50,068 nucleotides of DNA. It comes from Gammaproteobacteria bacterium. GTDB lineage: Bacteria > Pseudomonadota > Gammaproteobacteria > Nitrococcales > Nitrococcaceae. Positions 26,852 to 35,076 of this stretch are shown here, piece by piece. Positions within the stretch are counted from its first letter, which is position 1, and every line of letters begins with the position of its first letter. The notes below the pieces were generated by a model, which saw only the letters and a list, made by a program, of their open reading frames with translations, did not search any database and was not told where the DNA came from. The stretch spans positions 1 through 50,068 of the forward strand of contig JAUILK010000025.1 in assembly GCA_030433275.1 (NCBI GenBank). Reading direction: 5' to 3'. The translations under genes were made by a program, and so were the position numbers.

Positions 26852-28072
26852 TCAGCTGCCATGGGAATCCACCAGCGCGTCTGGTTGCTCAAGTATCGCT
26901 CGCAGATCGGCAAAAGCCTGGCAGATGATGTCGATCTGGGCAGGGGTATGGGCCGCGCTGACGCTGCAACGAACCAACGTATAGCCACCGGGTGCAGCCG
27001 GCGGTAGCACCAGATTGACGTAGATGCCACGCTCGAGGAGGCCCTGCCAGAATGCCACGGCCTGCTGTCGGGATCCGAGCAAGGTAGCCACCACCGGACT
27101 CGGCTCGGGACCGAGTCGGTAGCCTAGTGCCTGCAGCTGGCGATAGAGTTGGGTGGCGTTGGCCCATAGGCGCTCACGCAGCTGTGGACGACTACGCAGT
27201 AACTGTAACGCGGCGCGCGTGGATGCAATAACGGAAGGTGACGGTGATGCCGTGAAGATGTACGGTCGGCTGGCGTAGCGTAAGAATTCGGATTCGGGGT
27301 GATTACTGGCGAGAAATCCGCCTACGGCCCCTAAGCTTTTGCTAAATGTGCCAAGTATGAAGTCGACCTCGGTGGCCACGCCGGCTTCCTCTGACAGCCC
27401 GCGGCCATGCTCGCCAAGGACTCCCAGTGAATGGGCCTCATCGACCACCAAATAACCACCGTAGCGACGTTTGACCGCGACAATTTCGGCCAATGGTGCC
27501 CGGTCACCGAGCATGCTATAGATCCCTTCGACCACGATGAGTGTGTTATCAGCATGTTTTTTTAGTCGTTGCAGGCGCTTTTCGAGATCGGCAACGTCAT
27601 TGTGTCGAAACCGTATGATTTGAGCGCCGCTGAGTCGGCAGGCATCGTAGATGCTGGCATGGCAATCCGCATCGAGCAGTATGATGTCTTGCGCTCCAGC
27701 CAATGTGCCGATCAGGCCCAAGCTGGCGAGATAGCCGGTAGAGAAAACAATCACCGAATTACTTTGATAAAAGTCTCCGAGTTCGGCTTCCAAAGCACAG
27801 TGGCCGCCGTAGCTGCCGTTGGCCATCCGCGAGCCGGTGGTCCCCGTGCCTTCCCGCTCAACGGCTTTTTGGGCCGCCTCGATGCATTCGGGCGCGAAGG
27901 TCAGGCCGAGATAATTATTGGTGCCGGCGAGCAGTACCCGTCGTCCGCCGATGCGTGCCTCTGTGGGTGAATAGACCTCCTCAATCCGGGTCTCAAAAGG
28001 GCTGAGACCGGTGGGAAAGAGCTCTGCGCGTTCGCTGGCGAGTTTATTGAACTTATCGAACAATGCCATCAT
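26852..28072 (-). CDS. spt: Serine palmitoyltransferase (alpha-oxoamine synthase family)
   Basis: This 406-residue PLP enzyme would condense serine with a fatty acyl thioester to 3-ketosphinganine, the entry step of sphingolipid synthesis. It carries DADCHAS with the PLP-stacking H139, VVDEAHSLGVLG (D211, H214) and the Schiff-base lysine K245 in TFSKSLGAVGG. Family members include BioF, Kbl and HemA. SPT is preferred because of the overlapping acyl carrier protein gene (ATGA overlap), the acyl-AMP ligase and epimerase upstream, the EGTGTTGSRMANGSYGGH segment, and the absence of bio genes. Specificity needs biochemistry, but the context is strong. Confidence 0.85.
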   Translation of the reverse strand: MMALFDKFNKLASERAELFPTGLSPFETRIEEVYSPTEARIGGRRVLLAGTNNYLGLTFAPECIEAAQKAVEREGTGTTGSRMANGSYGGHCALEAELGDFYQSNSVIVFSTGYLASLGLIGTLAGAQDIILLDADCHASIYDACRLSGAQIIRFRHNDVADLEKRLQRLKKHADNTLIVVEGIYSMLGDRAPLAEIVAVKRRYGGYLVVDEAHSLGVLGEHGRGLSEEAGVATEVDFILGTFSKSLGAVGGFLASNHPESEFLRYASRPYIFTASPSPSVIASTRAALQLLRSRPQLRERLWANATQLYRQLQALGYRLGPEPSPVVATLLGSRQQAVAFWQGLLERGIYVNLVLPPAAPGGYTLVRCSVSAAHTPAQIDIICQAFADLRAILEQPDALVDSHGS

Positions 28073-28317
28073 TCCGCCTCCAGCAACCGAATGATTGTGC
28101 AGGCGAGATCCTTGGGCGTGCGAATATCGGCGAGAAGGTTCAGCGGCACGGATATATCGAAATCCTCTTCGACTTCCAGCAACAGATCCATGACGTTGAC
28201 GGAGTCCAAGCCGAACTCGCTGATCAGGTCTGTGTCTTCGTCCAAGGTTGTGCCTTGCGGCGCCATGGGGCGCAGGTGGGTGTAGAGTCGGTCTAGAATT
28301 TGTTGATACTCTGCCAT
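28069..28317 (-). CDS. Acyl carrier protein dedicated to the sphingolipid pathway
   Basis: This 82-residue acidic four-helix protein has the phosphopantetheine attachment site FGLDSVNVMDL (S39). It is translationally coupled to the serine palmitoyltransferase (4-bp overlap) and lies downstream of a fatty acyl-AMP ligase and an epimerase. It therefore probably carries the acyl chain used by SPT, as reported for the specialised ACP beside spt in Caulobacter. It is distinct from a housekeeping AcpP, which would sit with fab genes. Confidence 0.88.
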   Translation of the reverse strand: MAEYQQILDRLYTHLRPMAPQGTTLDEDTDLISEFGLDSVNVMDLLLEVEEDFDISVPLNLLADIRTPKDLACTIIRLLEAE

Positions 28318-28369
28318 GGCTTGCCAGCCCCTTTTAGACTGCGTGTCTACGCTTCGGGTGGTGGCGGCT

Positions 28370-29290
28370 TCATCCGTTCAACCCTTTCCGCATGGCGTAT
28401 TCCAGATCGATGCTGGGTCGCCAGTCGAGCGCCGCTGCGAGCGCGCCATTGTCGCATATCCAATCGGGATGCCGAAGTTCCCTTAATTTTCCCGGTGTAA
28501 GCATCGGTTGATAGCCGAGCCAGCGTGCGAGGTGGAGATTGACCGCAGCGGCCAAGTTCAGGCCGGTAGGCGGCAGGTGCAGCAACCGCACCGGGCGGCC
28601 TTGGACCCGAGCCGCGATCGCAGCGATGGTCTGCCAGCTGTAGCCGCCGGTCCGCCCATCATGGAGCTCGAACGTTCCTGTTGCGGGAAAGGAGGAATCG
28701 AGCCAACGCAGTACCGCGGTGATTAGATCGTGGACGTGCAGCAGGGTCAGCCGTGCCTGTTGGTTGCCTGGTACGGGCAGCCAACCGAGGCGTAGGAGTC
28801 GGAAAAGGGGGCTAAGTTCTCGATCACCAGGTCCGTAAACGGCTGTGGGGCGGAAGATGGTGAGAGCAAGCGCACCGCTTTGCTGCTGCAAGACCTCCTC
28901 AGCATGGCGTTTGGAGGTGGCGTACCAGGATAAAGTCGGCTCACGGGCGGCCAGCGATGATATGAAAAGGAAGCGAGCGCAGTGCGATTCAGCCTGGGCC
29001 GTCCGTAGCAAGCGCTCGGAGCCATGGACATTGATCCGCTCGAAGGCTTCGAGGGACCGACCACGGACCGCGCCTGCGCAGTGGATGACGGCATCGGCGT
29101 TGGCCATAAGCTGATGCAGCGCCGCAACATCATTGAGATCACCACGAATCCATTCGATTTTACCCGCCAGCGTATCGCCGCGGTTTTGCCGTACTAGCGC
29201 GCGAACCCTCCAGCCGGCTTGGGCGAGTGGTTGGCACAGGGCGCCGCCGATGAAACCCGTCGCGCCGGTTAGCGCTACTATGCCTGCCAT
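28370..29290 (-). CDS. NAD-dependent epimerase/dehydratase, candidate ceramide reductase (CerR-like)
   Basis: This 306-residue extended short-chain dehydrogenase has the NAD(P) motif TGATGFIGGAL (residues 8-18) and the catalytic YATSK pair (about residues 121-125), with FRPTAVYGPGD as in the epimerase family. In Caulobacter a gene of this family (cerR) reduces the 3-oxo group of the sphingoid backbone, after N-acylation according to published work. It lies between the acyl-AMP ligase (7-bp gap) and the ACP gene. The reductase role is inferred from family and context. Confidence 0.72.
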   Translation of the reverse strand: MAGIVALTGATGFIGGALCQPLAQAGWRVRALVRQNRGDTLAGKIEWIRGDLNDVAALHQLMANADAVIHCAGAVRGRSLEAFERINVHGSERLLRTAQAESHCARFLFISSLAAREPTLSWYATSKRHAEEVLQQQSGALALTIFRPTAVYGPGDRELSPLFRLLRLGWLPVPGNQQARLTLLHVHDLITAVLRWLDSSFPATGTFELHDGRTGGYSWQTIAAIAARVQGRPVRLLHLPPTGLNLAAAVNLHLARWLGYQPMLTPGKLRELRHPDWICDNGALAAALDWRPSIDLEYAMRKGLNG

Positions 29291-29297
29291 CGAATCT

Positions 29298-31067
29298 TCA
29301 GCTGGAGGCGGCGGCCCTGGGTGCCTCCGCGATGATCTCGCTGTGTTGATTCCAGCCGACTCTTTGAATAAATCGGCGTCTCGCCTCCGAGCGCGAGAGT
29401 TTACCGGAGGAAGTTCTCGGCAGCGTCTTGGGTGGAACTAACTCGATGCGGCATTTTATGCCGAATTCGCTGTAGGTCATTCGCTGCAGCCGGCTTATCA
29501 GGTCGGTGCGGCGCTCGTTTTCAGTCAGGCGACACTGGACCAGCATGACCACGACCTCGCCGCCCTGGGGGTGAGATGTGACGAAGGCGGTAACGTCGCC
29601 GACCCGCACTTCCGGCTGCTCTTCGGCGAGGCGCTCCATATCTTGGGGCCAGATATTGCGCCCATTGACAATGATCAGATCCTTGCAGCGTCCCGTTATG
29701 AACAGTCCGGCTTCGGTTAAATAGCCCAGATCGCCGGTGTCGAGCCAACCGTCCGGCCCCAGAGCATCGCGGGTGCTGGCCGCATCCTGGAAATAACCGG
29801 ACATCAGACTCGGTCCTCTGACACTGACAATGCCGACATGGCGATGGGGCAGCGCTTGGTAGTCGGCGCTGCGAACGACCACCTCGTGTCCGGGCAACGG
29901 CTGACCACAGTTGACGAACGCCCTAACGCGCTCGCCATGCCCGTTCGTTGCCGCGGTCGCAGTCATATGGTCTTCCAAGTCTCGGCGATCGACGTGATCT
30001 ACGGACATGCCTTGATCGAGCGCCGCGAATGTGACGGCCAGTGAGCTCTCTGCTAGCCCGTAACAGGGTAGGAAGGCGTGGCGGTTAAAGCCGGCCGGCG
30101 CCATGAAATCAGCAAAGCGCTCCAATGTCTCGGCATGAATCGTCTCGGCGCCAACGCCGGCTACGCGCCAAGAGCTAAGATCATAGCGATCGATCTCGGC
30201 GCGATGGACACGGCGGGCGCAGATGTCGTAGCCGAACGGGGGTGCAAAGGCGATCGTGCCACGGTTGTTGCTGATCAATGCCAGCCATTGTCGTGGGCGC
30301 ATGGCAAAGTCGCGGGTACCGAGGTAATCGACGGAGAGTTGCGAGGCCAACGGACCTAGGACGAACCCGACCAACCCCATGTCGTGGTAAAAAGGCAACC
30401 ATGAGACGCAGCGATCACCGGAGCGTACGGCAAGTCCTGAGCCTACGATACCAGCCAGGTTTGCCATGACTGCTTGTTGAGTAATGACTACCCCGCGTGG
30501 GAAACGCGTGCTTCCAGACGTATATTGTAAATAGGCGATCTCATCCGGTCCGCTGGGCTCGAGTTCCACCGCCGGTTCATCAAGCGCATAAAGATCCGCC
30601 GGGCTGCCTATGAAGCGCAGCTCAAGGCCGTCAGCGGCTTCTTGCAGGAACGATAGGAATTCTGCGGGCGCCATGGCGGCCGTGGCGCAGCAACTATGGA
30701 GCAGGCGGCGCAGGCGTTCGATATAGCTTCCCCGGCTGCCGAGGTTGATTGTGATGGGCAGGGGAACCGGGACGAATCCACCGTATTGGCAGGCATAGAA
30801 AAATTCCATGAACTCCGGACAAGTCTCGGCGATCAATGCGACCCGTTCACCCCGTTTCAAGCCGAGTCCGTGGAGACGCTTGGCCGTGGTCCGCGCGCGT
30901 TGCCGAAGTTCGGCGTACGGCAGCGCCGCTCGTAACCGCCCGCGACCGTCGTAGAAATTATACCCAGTGACGCCTTGCGCAGCATAATCCAACGCTTGCG
31001 CGAGCGTTGGAAAATCCGCGCAGCGCAGAGGGCGATTATTGATTGTTGGCGTGGCCGTTCTAATCAA
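29298..31067 (-). CDS. Fatty acyl-AMP ligase (FAAL-type)
   Basis: This 589-residue adenylating enzyme has the AMP-binding core YLQYTSGSTRFPRG, the FAAL-like stretch SWLPFYHDMGLVGFVLGPL, and the C-terminal hinge DTGDLGYL...GRCKDLIIVNGRNIWPQD with lysine in PRTSSGKLSR. FAALs activate fatty acids as acyl-AMP and pass them to an ACP rather than to CoA, which fits the ACP two genes downstream. Translation probably starts at the TTG at 31067 with GGAAGG upstream; no ATG or GTG gives the normal N-terminus. It is the first gene of the minus-strand arm. Confidence 0.87.
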   Translation of the reverse strand: MIRTATPTINNRPLRCADFPTLAQALDYAAQGVTGYNFYDGRGRLRAALPYAELRQRARTTAKRLHGLGLKRGERVALIAETCPEFMEFFYACQYGGFVPVPLPITINLGSRGSYIERLRRLLHSCCATAAMAPAEFLSFLQEAADGLELRFIGSPADLYALDEPAVELEPSGPDEIAYLQYTSGSTRFPRGVVITQQAVMANLAGIVGSGLAVRSGDRCVSWLPFYHDMGLVGFVLGPLASQLSVDYLGTRDFAMRPRQWLALISNNRGTIAFAPPFGYDICARRVHRAEIDRYDLSSWRVAGVGAETIHAETLERFADFMAPAGFNRHAFLPCYGLAESSLAVTFAALDQGMSVDHVDRRDLEDHMTATAATNGHGERVRAFVNCGQPLPGHEVVVRSADYQALPHRHVGIVSVRGPSLMSGYFQDAASTRDALGPDGWLDTGDLGYLTEAGLFITGRCKDLIIVNGRNIWPQDMERLAEEQPEVRVGDVTAFVTSHPQGGEVVVMLVQCRLTENERRTDLISRLQRMTYSEFGIKCRIELVPPKTLPRTSSGKLSRSEARRRFIQRVGWNQHSEIIAEAPRAAASS

Positions 31068-31807
31068 TTCAGGTACCTTCCGCTTTCTTTGTCCCTAGCT
31101 CTCCGACCATTGCGGTCGCAGTGGCGGTTGGCCGCGGACCGACGCTTTCCGCCCGCCTCCGTGCAAGGCTCGTCAGAGAGAGCCCATGTGAGCCTATAAC
31201 GCGGCCGCTATAGGGTCCGCTAGTAAATTGCCCGCTGCGCAGGATAATCTTGCGAATCGGGTGCTGCACGCGGTAGAGGGTGCATCCAGTGCCCGGCGAA
31301 TGCCTCTGCCGCTGTTGTTGTTTGTGCGCTTCAATACCCGTATGGTGGTTATATTAGCGTTGGTATGCTGGCTCGAATCGTGACGAAATACACGGGTAAG
31401 CCATGACTTTTTCGATGACCGCGCCACCTGCCAGCATCCCACCTCCCATGCAAGGGCGGGGCACTTTCCGCTATCATGCTGCACCGTGCTTAGCCATTGC
31501 TTGTCTAGAGCCGAATGAGGATCTTCCATGGCGTCTTTAGTCAAAATGCAGTAAAGCTTCAGTCTGCTGAACTTGAGAATCTACGTTAAGTTCAGAGTCT
31601 ACATGAATATGAAACAACAGTCGTATAAAAACAAGCAAGATTTTCATAGCAAGCAAGATGCGTATAACAGAAGGTCAGGCATTGCACCCGCTTAAAAATT
31701 TGACCTCCACGCTTGGTGGTAGTTCGAAATAGTCATTAACCGCACTTTGCCTCAACCCGGTCTGCCTTTACGTCATTCGGGCTGGAGCGCCGGAGAGATC
31801 GCCACAT
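31068..31807. promoter_or_regulatory. Divergent control region of the sphingolipid locus
   Basis: About 740 bp separate the two divergent arms. The right part (31550-31760) is clearly richer in A+T than its surroundings. It contains AGCAAGAT twice within 40 bp and a 30-codon open frame at 31603-31695 (MNMKQQSYKN..., no convincing ribosome site). Just before the plus-strand arm lie GGAGAG and ATG. A minus-strand frame of 116 codons (31194-31544) has no domain or codon support. Promoters for both arms should be here; I cannot assign boxes with confidence. Confidence 0.45.
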
Positions 31808-32986
31808 ATGGAAAAACGCGCCGCAACGAATCGCCGTGGGCATTACGGTCGCCAGAATTTGCCGGTCGTTGTTCGGTCGTTGCTTGGACGTGGTGATTTT
31901 GCCACATTTTTGAGTTTGCCGCGACAATTTTACCACAGTGATCCGCATTGGATTGAACCGTTGCAGTTGGAGCGCCGCCAGCACCTATCGAAGCGCAACC
32001 CGGTGTTCGAGCATCTTGATTGGCAAGGATGGATTGCCTGGCGTGATGCCCGTCCGATAGGGCGGATTACGGCCCAGTTGGATCGGTTGCATCAGCAGTG
32101 TCATGGGGATCATACAGGCTATTTCGGGATGCTCGAGGCCATAGATGACGCCGCTGCGTTTGCGGCCTTGACAGCGACCGCGGAGGATTGGTTGCGCCAG
32201 CGCGGTGCCCGCCGGGTGCGTGGGCCGTTCAATTTATCCATAAACGACGAGTGCGGCCTCCTGGTGGAGGGGTTCGACTGTCCACCGATGTTCATGATGG
32301 GGCATACCCGGCCTTACTATGCTCATCGTTTAGAAGAACAAGGTTATAGCGTAGCCAAGGACCTTCTCGCCTACTGGATGCCGTCTGCCGAGTTATCCTT
32401 CACTCCGTCGATGCGCCGGCTGATGGCGCGTTATCAAACTCGGATCCGTGTGCGCCCTACCAGCCGGGAACGATTTGCGGCTGATATGGAGATATTGCGG
32501 GATATTTTCAATGATGCTTGGTCCGAGAACTGGGGATTCGTGCCTTTTACTGCGGCGGAGTTCCGCGAACTGGGGCGCAATCTGCGGCTATTCGTCGCCT
32601 ACGATCTCATCCAAATCGCTGAAATCGACGGTGTACCGGTGGCTTTTATCGTGGCGCTGCCCAACCTCAACGAGGTAATTCGCGATTTGGGCGGCCGTCT
32701 AATGCCTTTCGGTTGGATGAAATTGCTCTGGCGCTTGAAAGTGCGCTATCCGCTGACTGGCCGGATTCCGCTCATGGGGGTGGCTAAACGCTATCAGTTC
32801 AGTCGGCTCGGGCCGACGTTGGCGCTTACGCTGATTGCCGCTATTCAGGGGCCGGTGATGAAAAAGGGTATTCGAGCGGTTGAGATGTCGTGGATTCTCG
32901 AGGATAACGCGGGCATGCGCAATATACTGGAGAATATCGGTGCCGAGCCTTACAAACGTTATCGTCTCTACCAGAAGGCGCTTTAG
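31808..32986 (+). CDS. GNAT-fold N-acyltransferase, candidate bacterial ceramide synthase (bCerS)
   Basis: This 392-residue soluble protein has a C-terminal GNAT-like core (about residues 225-390: IRDLGGRLMPFGWMKLLWRLK, EMSWILEDNAGMRNILENIGA, YKRYRLYQKAL). Its N-terminal half carries VRGPFNLSINDECGLLVEGFD. Proteins of this family are often misannotated as dATP pyrophosphohydrolase or plain N-acetyltransferase; one is the ceramide synthase of Caulobacter (CC_1154), unrelated to eukaryotic CerS. It heads the plus-strand arm, divergent from the FAAL-CerR-ACP-SPT arm. N-acylation of 3-ketosphinganine is the proposed role, strong by context and moderate by sequence. Confidence 0.72.
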   Translation: MEKRAATNRRGHYGRQNLPVVVRSLLGRGDFATFLSLPRQFYHSDPHWIEPLQLERRQHLSKRNPVFEHLDWQGWIAWRDARPIGRITAQLDRLHQQCHGDHTGYFGMLEAIDDAAAFAALTATAEDWLRQRGARRVRGPFNLSINDECGLLVEGFDCPPMFMMGHTRPYYAHRLEEQGYSVAKDLLAYWMPSAELSFTPSMRRLMARYQTRIRVRPTSRERFAADMEILRDIFNDAWSENWGFVPFTAAEFRELGRNLRLFVAYDLIQIAEIDGVPVAFIVALPNLNEVIRDLGGRLMPFGWMKLLWRLKVRYPLTGRIPLMGVAKRYQFSRLGPTLALTLIAAIQGPVMKKGIRAVEMSWILEDNAGMRNILENIGAEPYKRYRLYQKAL

Positions 32987-33010
32987 GGCGATCGACTCGG
33001 CTCTCCAGAG

Positions 33011-33874
33011 ATGAGTGCGCGTACTTTGAGCCAGTCTTGTGCCTTAACCGACTCGGCGACGCACCGAGTGGCGGCCATCGTATTGGCGGGCGACCGCAAG
33101 ACCCCGGATGCTGTAGCCGAGGAGGCCGGCACGCAGTGTAAGGCGCTTGCGCCGGTGGCCGGCGCGCCGATGCTGCAGCGGGTGTTGCAGGCGCTGTGGG
33201 ATAGCGCTTTGCTTGATCGAATTATTCTATGCGGGCCGGCGCAAGAGATCGTTGCGAGCTCGCCGGTGCTCCAAGAGCTGCTGTCTGCCTCGCGCATCGA
33301 CTGGGTCGCCTGTGCTGATTCGCCCAGTGCGAGCGCGCTCGATGCGTTCGCGGCTCTGCCGCCAGAGCGGATCACTTTGCTCACCACCGCGGACCACGCG
33401 TTGCTCAGTGCGCCGATGATTCGCTATTTTCTGCACCGGGCGCAGATCGGTAACTGGGACTTGGCGGTTGCGGTAGCCGAGCAACGGATCGTATCGGCCC
33501 GGTTTCCGGCCGCTCGGCGCACCGCTATCCGTTTGCGAGGAGGGCCGTATTGCGGCTGCAATCTGTATGCGTTCCTAACCCCCCATAGTCGGCAGTTGGC
33601 GGATTATTGGCGGAAGGTGGAGCAGGAGCGCAAGCGGCCCTGGCGAATCGTCGTACGATTGCTCGGTTGGCGGGCCGTGCTGGACTACGCTTTGGGTCGG
33701 CTCACTCTGGAGAAAGCCCTGCAGCAGCTCTCACGTCGCCTGGGAATACGGATAGGCGCCATTGTTTTACCCTATCCGGAGGCGGCAGTGGATGTCGATA
33801 CGCCGGCCGACCGGAAGCTTGCCGAGGCGGTGCTGATCGAGCGCGCTGAAGCGCAGGGGAATAATCGGCCGTAA
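33011..33874 (+). CDS. MobA-like NTP transferase of the sphingolipid locus
   Basis: The 287-residue protein has the nucleotidyltransferase start AAIVLAGDRKTPDAVAEE...CKALAPVAGAPMLQRVLQALWDS (about residues 21-65). A TTADHALLSAPMI segment (about 122-134) has the metal-binding aspartate, and VDVDTPAD lies near the C-terminus. The fold is that of MobA/GlmU-type enzymes that make NDP-sugars or CDP-alcohols. Set between a candidate ceramide synthase and lipid-transport genes, it may activate a headgroup or its precursor. The substrate is unknown. Confidence 0.7.
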   Translation: MSARTLSQSCALTDSATHRVAAIVLAGDRKTPDAVAEEAGTQCKALAPVAGAPMLQRVLQALWDSALLDRIILCGPAQEIVASSPVLQELLSASRIDWVACADSPSASALDAFAALPPERITLLTTADHALLSAPMIRYFLHRAQIGNWDLAVAVAEQRIVSARFPAARRTAIRLRGGPYCGCNLYAFLTPHSRQLADYWRKVEQERKRPWRIVVRLLGWRAVLDYALGRLTLEKALQQLSRRLGIRIGAIVLPYPEAAVDVDTPADRKLAEAVLIERAEAQGNNRP

Positions 33875-33996
33875 CGATGGCGACTGATTCGCTCGTGTGG
33901 GTATCGACTCAAGGCCGTTTTGTGCAAGGGGCTCGCCCCAGTAGGGCGTGTTCCCGCCGGATTGGGCCGACACCGTTGGGCGAAGGTGCATAATCC

Positions 33997-35076
33997 GTGT
34001 TGCTGATTGAACGTTACCTGATTGCGGAGGTGCGACGTCCGCTGATCGCTGTGGTCTGCGTCCTGAGCTTCATTTTTGCGAGCTACACGGCCGCGCACTA
34101 TCTCGCGGATGCGCTCAGCGAGACCCTCGGGATGCAGATGATTGCGCTGATGGTAGTGTTCCGGACCCTGATTGCGCTCGAGGTTCTCATTCCGGTAGCG
34201 CTTTATGCCTCGGTGGTAATTGGCCTGGGGCGCCTCTACAACGATCAGGAGATGACTGTCCTCGGCGCGGTCGGTATCAGTTCGGTCCGTGTTTACTGGG
34301 CGATTCTACTGCTCGCGCTGCCGGTTGCCCTCGTTGTCGGCGTGCTGTCGTTGCTCGGCCGACCTTGGGCCTACCAGCAAGCCTATCAGGCCGAAGCGCG
34401 TGCGCATGTGGAAATTCCCTTGGAGCGGTTGCGCGCCGAGCATTTCTATGTGGACTCGCAGACCGGGCGTATGATTCTCGCGCAAAAAGTGGACAACCAA
34501 CGCGGCTTACTGCACGGCGTGCTGATCTATCAGCATGCAGGGGGGGTGACGCACCTGATCAAGGCTCGACAAGCGCAGCAACTACCGCGGGGGCAGCGGT
34601 CTGGCGAAGCGCGGCTGATACTGCATAACGGGATTGCTTATTTGCTTGATCGAGCGGGGAGCCATGACCGGATTCTGCGTTTCGGTGAGCTTTCGCTGCG
34701 TTTGAGCCAGCCGCAACCAGTGGTGGGCTACAAACGCAAGGCCGCATCTACGGTTGCGCTTGCGCGCTCGGCTAGCCCCGCTGAACTCGCCGAACTGCAG
34801 TGGCGTCTCTCTCGCCCTCTGACGACCGTCTTGCTCGCGCTGTTCGGGGTACCGCTTAGCCGCACGGCGCCACGCCGCGGCCGGTTCTCCAAGGTCCTAC
34901 TGGCCGCGCTCGTCTATGCCTTGATATACAATGCCAGCGGTTTGGCGAAAACCTGGGTGGAGCATGGCGTGGTCGGAGCTGTACCCGGTATTTGGTGGAT
35001 CGATGCGGTCATGCTCGTCGCGCTTGTCGCCTTCATCAGTCATGACTCGCAATGGCGGCGACGGTCGCGGGCATGA
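33997..35076 (+). CDS. LptF/YjgP-family lipid-transport permease
   Basis: The 359-residue protein has the YjgP/YjgQ layout: a pair of N-terminal membrane helices, a periplasmic beta-jellyroll (about residues 130-250, HVEIPLERLRAEHFYVD), and C-terminal helices (PLTTVLLALFGVPLSRTAPRRGR). The GTG at 33997 gives LLIERYLIAEV, a normal LptF N-terminus. LptF pairs with LptG and the LptB ATPase to extract LPS from the inner membrane. Here both genes sit in a sphingolipid locus, not at the usual pepA-lptFG site. It may be the only copy or a paralogue for ceramide lipids; the window cannot tell. Confidence 0.85.
   Translation: MLLIERYLIAEVRRPLIAVVCVLSFIFASYTAAHYLADALSETLGMQMIALMVVFRTLIALEVLIPVALYASVVIGLGRLYNDQEMTVLGAVGISSVRVYWAILLLALPVALVVGVLSLLGRPWAYQQAYQAEARAHVEIPLERLRAEHFYVDSQTGRMILAQKVDNQRGLLHGVLIYQHAGGVTHLIKARQAQQLPRGQRSGEARLILHNGIAYLLDRAGSHDRILRFGELSLRLSQPQPVVGYKRKAASTVALARSASPAELAELQWRLSRPLTTVLLALFGVPLSRTAPRRGRFSKVLLAALVYALIYNASGLAKTWVEHGVVGAVPGIWWIDAVMLVALVAFISHDSQWRRRSRA

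Noticed and set aside
26852-28072. Annotation as BioF (8-amino-7-oxononanoate synthase) or Kbl
   Set aside because: No bio or tdh genes are nearby; coupling with ACP, FAAL and an epimerase favours serine palmitoyltransferase.
31194-31544. 116-codon minus-strand frame upstream of the FAAL gene
   Set aside because: No domain or signal, and it lies in the divergent promoter region.
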